In this document: positions 1-4,792 of the stretch, piece after piece | Position numbering within the stretch: the stretch's first letter is position 1 | How the letters are laid out: each line of letters begins with the position of its first letter | Origin: Planctomycetaceae bacterium | GTDB lineage: Bacteria; Planctomycetota; Planctomycetia; Planctomycetales; Planctomycetaceae | NCBI GenBank assembly: GCA_027080405.1 | Contig: JALWSL010000179.1 | Location: 1 to 7,717, forward strand | Direction of reading: 5' to 3' | Length of the DNA stretch: 7,717 bases | Position numbers and translations under genes: made by a program | Notes under the pieces: model-generated | Databases searched by the model: none | What the model was told of the DNA's origin: nothing | What the model saw: the letters and a program-made list of their open reading frames with translations, nothing else

Positions 1-2
1 TC

Positions 3-467
3 TTTACCCGTGCCTTTCTCCAGGGAATTCTTTGGGCTGCCGAACTGGATGGAGATTCCAACTCCAGTCGGGTTCAAAGTGACCACTGGTCGCTGATCGA
101 AGTTCCGGGAAGTCCGGTTTCCAAAGAAACCGTGTGGAGTCGTTGCGTTGTCCGATTACCTGCCTGCTGGGATCGGAATTTGACTCTGGAGATCGAACCG
201 GGAATAACGGCATGGTGGGATGGAAAAGAAATTAAAGACCATGAAATCCCGGCTGGGTGGATCAAGCCGATGGAGTACCACTTGCTTGTGGTTCGCAATA
301 CAGGGGGGCTGAAGCGGGTGCCGTCTCTTATTGCGGGAGAAAAACGACTCGTTTTGAAAGGGCATTGGCAAACTCGTATTGGGAACGGTAATGATTCGTT
401 CGAAAACATGCCCCTTCCCGCAAAGTTCGGAGCCTCGCCAGACATCCTGTTCGAACCTGAAAGCTGA
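3..467 (+). CDS. 3' end of a protein with possible ThuA-like end and C-terminal beta domain (partial)
   Basis: The frame is open from the window edge to a TGA at 465-467, giving 154 visible codons, so the gene starts upstream of the window. The first residues, FTRAFLQGILWAAE, resemble the last helix of ThuA-like (glutamine amidotransferase-fold) domains found in many Planctomycetota proteins; this is recognition by eye and not certain. A region rich in predicted beta strands follows, with several Trp residues (WWDG, GWIKP, GHWQTR) and a central LVVRNTGGL segment, as in a small beta-sandwich or carbohydrate-binding-like domain. There is no membrane segment and no haem motif. It is probably secreted or periplasmic and unrelated in function to the downstream respiratory genes, from which 290 non-coding bases separate it. 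The domain identity is an inference; that the frame codes is well supported by its length and composition. Confidence 0.7.
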   Translation, partial: FTRAFLQGILWAAELDGDSNSSRVQSDHWSLIEVPGSPVSKETVWSRCVVRLPACWDRNLTLEIEPGITAWWDGKEIKDHEIPAGWIKPMEYHLLVVRNTGGLKRVPSLIAGEKRLVLKGHWQTRIGNGNDSFENMPLPAKFGASPDILFEPES

Positions 468-571
468 TCATCTACCCATTCACAAAGATAGATGCAATTT
501 GCAAATAAGTGCGCCTCATGATCCCTTCGAACTGATCTGCACTGGTGACGCTGCGAAGTTTAACCTCCCTC

Positions 572-610
572 GCAGATGTTGAAGTTCGGCTACCGAAGCT
601 CAACATCTGC
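572..610. other. Strong imperfect hairpin (11 bp + 5 bp stem)
   Basis: Bases 572-582 pair perfectly with 600-610. A 2x2 internal mismatch (583-584 against 598-599) follows, then five more pairs (585-589 with 593-597), closing on a 3-base loop at 590-592. No T-tract follows, so it is not a typical intrinsic terminator on this strand. It lies 148 bases before the Rieske start codon. It could be a leader-RNA structure, an mRNA 3'-end stabiliser for the upstream gene, or one copy of a dispersed palindromic repeat; the sequence alone does not decide. Confidence 0.7.
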
Positions 611-662
611 TATTCACTGCGGCATACTGTCCCAGTTACCGGTTTTTCTCTTTCGTTGGTTT

Positions 663-717
663 GATATTCACGATATAGATAGTCGAAAAGGATATCGTGA
701 TGGGAATATCTTTTTTT
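663..717 (+). terminator. Terminator-like hairpin with T7 tract, just upstream of the Rieske gene
   Basis: An 8-bp stem (669-676 with 692-699) is extended by a second 6-bp stem (663-668 with 705-710) across a 5-base bulge on the 3' side (700-704). The loop is 15 bases, and seven T residues follow directly at 711-717. The stem is A+T-rich and bulged, so it is weaker than the terminator at 4290-4326. It may end transcription from the upstream gene. Because it ends only 40 bases before the Rieske ATG, it may instead be an attenuator in the operon leader. Confidence 0.5.
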
Positions 718-757
718 GTTTTAATGGTAAACGAATAAATAAACGAGGGATTCAGTC

Positions 758-1294
758 ATGACATCAGAGGCTGAAAAAGCTGAGAGCTGCCCAGTCGACG
801 GGAACCGCTCTGACGGAAAAGATCGGCGATCGTTTATGGCTCGATTTTCCGGTTTATGGATGGCCTTGGGGCTCGCTTCCGGCTACGGGTATTTTGCCTC
901 GATTATTCTGCGATTTCTGTATCCATCCCGTCAGACGAACGCCAAGGACAAGAGCTGGCAGTTCGTGACCGATCTGGGATCCATGAAACAGGGAGATTCG
1001 CTGACATTCATTTCGCCCGCAGGAGAAAAGGCGGTGATTACGCGGATGAACATGAAGGGGGATGCGAGTGATTTCATCGCCCTTTCCAGTGTTTGTCCTC
1101 ATTTGGGCTGTCAGGTGCATTGGGAAGCGAACAAGAATCGGTATTTCTGCCCGTGTCATGGGGGAGCGTTTGACCCGAGTGGCAAGGCAACGGCCGGGCC
1201 TCCCAAAGCAGCCGGTCAGTCGTTGCCCAAGTTTACATTAAAGGTTGAGAATAATTTGTTATACATCCGCGCCAAAACGAAATCGCTTGTCTGA
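758..1294 (+). CDS. qcrA: Rieske 2Fe-2S iron-sulphur subunit of a menaquinol-oxidising cytochrome b complex
   Basis: The 178-residue protein carries the high-potential electron from quinol oxidised at the Qo site of the cytochrome b encoded next door. The two cluster loops are clear: C113-P-H115-L-G-C118 and C131-P-C133-H134-G-G, so all four cluster ligands and both disulphide cysteines are present. A hydrophilic N-terminus of about 25 residues leads to KDRRSF (twin-arginine motif, R23-R24) and one membrane segment at about 33-54. This is the Tat-exported, anchored topology usual for Rieske subunits. After the second loop, GAF-D replaces the more usual GS-x-Y-D: both hydroxyl donors to the cluster are missing, which predicts a low redox potential suited to menaquinol. 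The start is supported by GAGGGA at 745-750, seven bases before the ATG. It is the first gene of a three-gene run, 126 bases before the cytochrome b gene. The symbol follows the Bacillus naming; petA or petC are used in other groups. Confidence 0.95.
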   Translation: MTSEAEKAESCPVDGNRSDGKDRRSFMARFSGLWMALGLASGYGYFASIILRFLYPSRQTNAKDKSWQFVTDLGSMKQGDSLTFISPAGEKAVITRMNMKGDASDFIALSSVCPHLGCQVHWEANKNRYFCPCHGGAFDPSGKATAGPPKAAGQSLPKFTLKVENNLLYIRAKTKSLV

Positions 1295-1309
1295 TTCGTC
1301 ACTTTCGTT

Positions 1310-1333
1310 GTCAACTTTGTTTTTATTGTTGAC
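1310..1333. other. Small hairpin between the Rieske and cytochrome b genes
   Basis: GTCAAC at 1310-1315 pairs with GTTGAC at 1328-1333 around a 12-base T-rich loop, 15 bases after the Rieske stop codon. No T-tract follows it, so it is unlikely to end transcription; it might stabilise or tune the operon mRNA. In the same 126-base gap, gag[g/a]gtaaaac-like runs occur twice, at about 1365-1375 and 1380-1389. An AGGA at 1407-1410 is the likely ribosome-binding site of the cytochrome b gene. Confidence 0.35.
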
Positions 1334-1420
1334 GGTTTGGCAGGCGGTTTGGCGGCTCTCTCAAGAGGGTAAAACCAGGAGAGTAAAACGGCGACAGGTA
1401 CGAACGAGGATACGACAATC

Positions 1421-2464
1421 ATGGGAGTCATCGGCAACTGGTTCAAAGAGCGGTTACCTGTTTCCGGCGTTGAGCTGGCAGAGTTGACCAACGAGCCTGT
1501 CCCCAACCATATGCGGCGTTGGTGGTGGTGTCTGGGAGGGACGCCAGCGTACCTGTTTGTCGTTCAAATTGTAACTGGAATTCTGCTGGCGATGTATTAC
1601 CAGCCGTCGCCGGGGACAGCGTTCGAATCGATTGAACGCATTACCAACGAGGTCAATTTTGGCTGGTATATCCGCAGTGTCCATAAATGGGCAGCCACGT
1701 TGATGATCGCAGCGGTGGTGCTGCACCAAATGCGGGTCTATTTCACGGCTGCTTATCGAAAGCCACGTGAAATCAACTGGATGATCGGCATGTGCCTGCT
1801 GCTGTGCACGTTGCTACTCGGTTTTACCGGTTACAGTCTTGTGTTTGAGCAACTCAGTTACTGGGGGGTGACGGTGGCTTCCAACATCTGCGATACCGTC
1901 CCGGTCGTTGGCGGGACAATCAAACAGATGCTGCTCGGCGGAGAATCCTATAACGAGAACACCATTCCGCGGTTTTTCATCCTGCATGCTGCTGTTTTGC
2001 CGACGCTGATGGTCATCCTCATCGCCTTGCATATCGCGATTCTGCGTTTGCAGGGAATTTCTGAATTACAATTTGAAGATGAACCGGAAGAAGGGCCGAA
2101 GCATTTCGATTTCTTCCCCGACCATCTCTACACCGAACTGATAGTCGGGCTTGTCCTGATGATTCTTCTCTCGACCCTGGCCACGCTGTACCCGGCTGGA
2201 ATCGGAACGCATGCCGATCCGCTAACAACGCCGGAGCATATCAAGCCGGAGTGGTTCTTCTATCCGTCCTTCCTGTGGCTCAAATGGTTCCCGGGGACAG
2301 TGGCTGTTCTGAGTTCAGGATTTATCGTGTTTGTGATGCTTATCTGGCCGTTTATCGATGCGATGATTGTCAAAGCGACAAAATACAAGGATTTCCATGT
2401 GTGGGTTGGAATTGCGGGCGTGCTGATGCTCGTGGGAATGACCCTTTGGGAAGCTCTGCATTAG
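1421..2464 (+). CDS. qcrB: Cytochrome b, b6-type with fused subunit IV half and haem c_i cysteine
   Basis: The 347-residue membrane protein is the di-haem quinol-oxidising core of the complex. Haem ligands are H88 and H189 (low-potential haem) and H102 and H204 (high-potential haem). The spacings of 14 and 15 match cytochrome b6 (H86, H100, H187, H202) with a constant shift of two; mitochondrial-type cytochrome b has 14 and 14. C37 in WWWCLGG aligns with b6 Cys35, the covalent attachment site of the extra haem c_i/c_n at the Qi side. About seven membrane helices are visible: four in the b6-like part (near 42-60, 90-110, 120-141, 185-208) and three in the subunit IV-like part (near 237-257, 293-314, 327-345). 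The Qo-site motif reads PEWF (276-279) instead of PEWY. There is no CxxCH. An AGGA at 1407-1410 precedes the ATG by ten bases. The gene lies between the Rieske and octahaem genes, consistent with one operon. Confidence 0.95.
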   Translation: MGVIGNWFKERLPVSGVELAELTNEPVPNHMRRWWWCLGGTPAYLFVVQIVTGILLAMYYQPSPGTAFESIERITNEVNFGWYIRSVHKWAATLMIAAVVLHQMRVYFTAAYRKPREINWMIGMCLLLCTLLLGFTGYSLVFEQLSYWGVTVASNICDTVPVVGGTIKQMLLGGESYNENTIPRFFILHAAVLPTLMVILIALHIAILRLQGISELQFEDEPEEGPKHFDFFPDHLYTELIVGLVLMILLSTLATLYPAGIGTHADPLTTPEHIKPEWFFYPSFLWLKWFPGTVAVLSSGFIVFVMLIWPFIDAMIVKATKYKDFHVWVGIAGVLMLVGMTLWEALH

Positions 2465-2551
2465 CCAGAGAGTTGAAAGAGAAATAATTGCCCACCAGTG
2501 AAGGCAATCACAGGGTTCATTTTGAAAGTGCAAATTTAAGAAGAGCGAATC
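2465..2551. other. Intergenic spacer with small hairpin and RBS before the octahaem gene
   Basis: This spacer has 87 bases. ATTGCC at 2487-2492 pairs with GGCAAT at 2503-2508 around a 10-base loop. A purine-rich AAGAAGAG at 2538-2545, seven bases before the ATG, is the likely ribosome-binding site of the next gene. No terminator or convincing promoter is visible, which supports co-transcription of the three genes. Confidence 0.45.
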
Positions 2552-4261
2552 ATGAAACTTCAAACGAAGCGAATTGTCATTGGCGTACTGGGTATCATTT
2601 TCCTGGCTTCTCTGGTGCTGGTTCAGGCGCTCGAGGTGATCAAGAAGAAGGAGGAAGCGGGCCTGGCCGTAACGCCCGTCTCGGTGCCGGTCAGTTCGCA
2701 GGGGTGTGTCAATTGTCACGGGCAGGCATTGCGAACCCCCGGCATTGTCGATCACTGGAAAGGAAGCACCCACGCTGTGAAAGGGGTGGGTTGTGTTGAT
2801 TGCCATAAGGCAGATAAACAGGATGCCGATGCGTTCATGCACGAAGGAGTTCTGATTGCAACGGTTGTCACACCGAAAGACTGTGCCCGCTGTCACAAGA
2901 AAGAAGCGGAAGAGTTCCAGCACTCGCACCACGCAAAAGCGGGAAACATTCTGGCTTCGCTCGACAACTTCCTGGCTGAAAAGGTGGAAGGCTACCGCGA
3001 CGACGAGGGAGGTATCAATTTCTTCAACCCTCATTCACCGACACCCGGACGCCCCGAGATCATCAAAGTGAACGGTTCTGCCAGTGCGTTTGTCGGTTGC
3101 CGTCAGTGTCATGGCAGTAAAGTCGGTTTGATGGGCAAGGATGGCAGCAAGATTACTTTTGAAGAATTGAAACCGGACGAAAATGGTCGGCCAACCGCCA
3201 AAGAGGTTGTCGCCAACATCAAGAAAGATAAAGACGGCAAACCGGTTCTTCATCCAGAGACCTGGCCGAATACGGGGATCGGGCGGTTGAATCTGGATGG
3301 CTCGCGCGGATCCTGTTCAGCTTGCCATTCCCGTCACGATTTCTCACCACGGCGAGCCCGTCAACCGGAAAACTGTGGCAAATGTCACATGGGACCGGAT
3401 CATCCACAGAAAGAAATTTTCGAGGAATCGAAACATGGTGTCGCCTACCGGGACTTGAAGGAACATCTGAATCTGGATGCGGAAAGCTGGGTTCTTGGCA
3501 AGGACTACACACAGGCACCAACATGTGCGACCTGCCATATGTCAGGTAACAGCCGAAATGGCGGGGCGATCACACATGATCCCGGAACCCGACTTTCCTG
3601 GACAAACCGTCCACCCGTCAGTCTGGTGAGGGATACAACAAAGGATCACAAAGTGGTGAAGACAACCGATCCTGCAGAACGGGAAAAGCTGACATACTCC
3701 AGCGCAATGGAAAAAAGAGGCAGGATGAAAGATGTCTGTGCCCATTGCCATACGCCGGATTATATCAACAGTTTCTACAGTCAGTACGACGATTTTGTTG
3801 TCCTGTTCAACGAGAAGTTTGCCAAACCGGGTAAAGCAATTATGGGAGAACTGAAGAAACAGGGATTGATTACGAAAATCCCGTTCGATGAAAAAATCGA
3901 ATTCACCTGGTTCTATCTCTGGCATCATGAAGGTCGCCGGGCAAGACACGGGGCATCGATGATGGCTCCCGACTACGCCCACTGGCACGGCATGTACGAG
4001 GTCTCCGAACGCTTCTACATGGAACTGATACCGGAAGCACGAGAGATCATCGAACAGGCCCGCAAACAGGGCAAAACGAAGGAGGCGGACGCGGTCGAGA
4101 AAGTGATCGACGAAATCCTGTCTCGCAAGGAACACCAGTGGAGCCCCAAATTCCTCGATAAAGGGAAAGGTGAAAAACATGCCTCAGCTGCAGGAGTAAC
4201 GCCTCCCAAAGCACCTGAAAAAGTAAAGCCGCAGCCGAAAAAAGAATCGGCTTCCCAATAA
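2552..4261 (+). CDS. Membrane-anchored octahaem cytochrome c of the hydroxylamine oxidoreductase (HAO) family
   Basis: The 569-residue protein has exactly eight CxxCH haem sites, starting at C52, C81, C111, C183, C255, C275, C325 and C396. Their number, order and flanking text (CHSRHDF after haem 5, ESKHG after haem 6, AITHDPGTRLSW after haem 7) fit the HAO/octahaem cytochrome family, and the length is also typical. One hydrophobic segment at about 8-27, with no clear cleavage site, should anchor it with the haem domain outside the cytoplasm. By analogy with Nitrosomonas HAO, haem 4 (C183-H187) would be the catalytic haem. The C-terminal motif APDYAHWHGMYE (472-483) puts Trp478 where I recall HAO having its cross-linking tyrosine, and about 64 extra residues lie between haems 4 and 5. 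Both point to the tyrosine-less, often reductive branch. The tail (541-569) is rich in Lys, Pro and Ala. Following the Rieske and cytochrome b genes, it probably replaces cytochrome c1/f as electron acceptor; whether it is also an enzyme is open. Confidence 0.92.
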   Translation: MKLQTKRIVIGVLGIIFLASLVLVQALEVIKKKEEAGLAVTPVSVPVSSQGCVNCHGQALRTPGIVDHWKGSTHAVKGVGCVDCHKADKQDADAFMHEGVLIATVVTPKDCARCHKKEAEEFQHSHHAKAGNILASLDNFLAEKVEGYRDDEGGINFFNPHSPTPGRPEIIKVNGSASAFVGCRQCHGSKVGLMGKDGSKITFEELKPDENGRPTAKEVVANIKKDKDGKPVLHPETWPNTGIGRLNLDGSRGSCSACHSRHDFSPRRARQPENCGKCHMGPDHPQKEIFEESKHGVAYRDLKEHLNLDAESWVLGKDYTQAPTCATCHMSGNSRNGGAITHDPGTRLSWTNRPPVSLVRDTTKDHKVVKTTDPAEREKLTYSSAMEKRGRMKDVCAHCHTPDYINSFYSQYDDFVVLFNEKFAKPGKAIMGELKKQGLITKIPFDEKIEFTWFYLWHHEGRRARHGASMMAPDYAHWHGMYEVSERFYMELIPEAREIIEQARKQGKTKEADAVEKVIDEILSRKEHQWSPKFLDKGKGEKHASAAGVTPPKAPEKVKPQPKKESASQ

Positions 4262-4289
4262 TTTTCTGAAGCGATTCCGCATGGTCAGG

Positions 4290-4326
4290 GCAGGCAGAAG
4301 ATTACCTTTCTTTTGCCTGCTTTTTT
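4290..4326 (+). terminator. Intrinsic terminator of the Rieske/cytochrome b/octahaem operon
   Basis: Bases 4290-4300 pair with 4310-4320 in an 11-bp stem with one G-T wobble (4297/4313). The outer seven pairs, GCAGGCA/TGCCTGC, are G+C-rich, and the loop is 9 bases. Six T residues follow directly at 4321-4326. It lies 29 bases after the octahaem stop codon, so it is a textbook rho-independent terminator closing the operon. Confidence 0.9.
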
Positions 4327-4406
4327 GTGTTTCACAGTTTCCGTTTTTTGTGACGCTGCCGCTGTGATAACACTTCGGAACAGTAAAACAACCGGTCGGG
4401 ATGGAT

Positions 4407-4428
4407 GCTCTCCCCCATCGAGGAGAGC
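4407..4428. other. Perfect 7-bp hairpin in the gap after the operon
   Basis: GCTCTCC at 4407-4413 pairs with GGAGAGC at 4422-4428 around an 8-base loop. There is no T-tract on the plus-strand 3' side. Function unknown. Confidence 0.35.
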
Positions 4429-4564
4429 AAAAGCGAACGGCATTGCAAAACATCTTCTCCAAAATGCTGGGAGATCCAAACGGAAAGGCAACCCTGTCAA
4501 ATAGCGATCTGTCCATCATTCCCTATCGCGAACAGCTTCTATTTTCCCCACTCGCTTGATTGAC

Positions 4565-4582
4565 ATATCCTGAACAGGATAT
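4565..4582. promoter_or_regulatory. 18-bp palindrome, candidate operator upstream of the FIST gene
   Basis: The sequence ATATCCTG-AA-CAGGATAT is a perfect 8-bp inverted repeat with a 2-base centre, the shape of a binding site for a dimeric helix-turn-helix regulator. A TTGACA at 4560-4565 touches its left edge, so a bound protein could block a promoter -35 box, but no matching -10 box was found. It lies 210 bases before the FIST start codon and 256 bases after the operon terminator's T-tract. No regulator gene is in the window. Confidence 0.45.
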
Positions 4583-4593
4583 CGTTTGGGGGT

Positions 4594-4615
4594 GATTGCC
4601 CCGGATGAGGTAATC
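4594..4615. other. 7-bp hairpin upstream of the FIST gene
   Basis: GATTGCC at 4594-4600 pairs with GGTAATC at 4609-4615, with one G-T wobble and an 8-base loop. It resembles the hairpin at 2487-2508 in arm and flank sequence (ATTGCCC and TGA(A)GGyAATCA). No T-tract follows. Confidence 0.35.
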
Positions 4616-4654
4616 AGTTTCATTTGTTATACATACGACGGGTGGTTCATTTAC

Positions 4655-4674
4655 CAGTTGCGTTTTTCCAACTG
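4655..4674. other. 6-bp hairpin with T5 loop upstream of the FIST gene
   Basis: CAGTTG at 4655-4660 pairs with CAACTG at 4669-4674 around an 8-base loop containing TTTTT. The T-run is in the loop and not after the stem, so it is not a terminator. It may be part of a structured leader or a regulator site. Confidence 0.3.
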
Positions 4675-4679
4675 CAAGG

Positions 4680-4724
4680 TGAAATTCAACTTGCGATCTG
4701 AAATTCAACCGGAATCGAAATTGA
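4680..4724. repeat. Repeated GAAATT dyads, candidate tandem operator
   Basis: TGAAATTCAAC occurs at 4680-4690 and again exactly at 4699-4709, a 19-base period. Each copy contains the near-symmetric TGAA-A-TTCA. A third, degenerate copy, CGAAATTGA, is at 4716-4724, 17 bases from the second. Spacing near two helical turns and the position 69-113 bases before the FIST start fit a set of protein-binding sites, though the low complexity of the motif leaves room for chance. Confidence 0.35.
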
Positions 4725-4792
4725 GCGCAGCAGAAAAGTGAACCAGACTTGCGGGGCAAAGACTGCCACGGATCGGAAACGGAATAGTCCCC

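Larger units (their letters stand above)
468..757. other. Non-coding gap between the partial gene and the Rieske gene
   Basis: These 290 bases contain no convincing gene; the short frames here lack a ribosome-binding site and recognisable protein features. The stretch holds a strong hairpin at 572-610 and a terminator-like hairpin with T-tract at 663-717, listed separately. The last 40 bases are A+T-rich and carry the ribosome-binding site of the Rieske gene. I found no pair of -35/-10 boxes good enough to report, although the operon promoter should lie here or just upstream. Confidence 0.6.
4327..4792. other. Dyad-rich non-coding gap upstream of the FIST gene
   Basis: These 466 bases hold no convincing gene. 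A possible 63-codon plus-strand frame starting at 4313 begins inside the terminator stem and has no ribosome-binding site. The stretch carries a hairpin at 4407-4428, an 18-bp palindrome at 4565-4582, hairpins at 4594-4615 and 4655-4674, and repeated GAAATT dyads at 4680-4724, all listed separately. TTGACA at 4560-4565 would serve as a -35 box, but no good -10 box lies 16-18 bases downstream. The FIST promoter and its control sites are probably within about 4550-4780. Confidence 0.6.

Noticed and set aside
661..689. TTGATA as a -35 box for the Rieske operon
   Set aside because: The bases 17 positions downstream (CGAAAA) do not resemble a -10 box.
2315..3034. 239-codon minus-strand open frame opposite the cytochrome b and octahaem genes
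   Set aside because: It spans two strongly supported plus-strand genes and their spacer, and its translation shows no recognisable domain. It is a shadow of real coding sequence.
3542..4180. 212-codon minus-strand open frame opposite the octahaem gene
   Set aside because: It lies entirely within a gene with eight haem motifs on the other strand and has no family features.
4332..4367. CRP-like site from TCACAG...CTGTGA (also at 6024-6074)
   Set aside because: The half-sites are in the wrong order for TGTGA-N6-TCACA and are 24-35 bases apart, so they do not form a CRP site.
4313..4504. 63-codon plus-strand open frame after the operon
   Set aside because: Its start lies inside the terminator stem, it has no ribosome-binding site and its composition is not protein-like.
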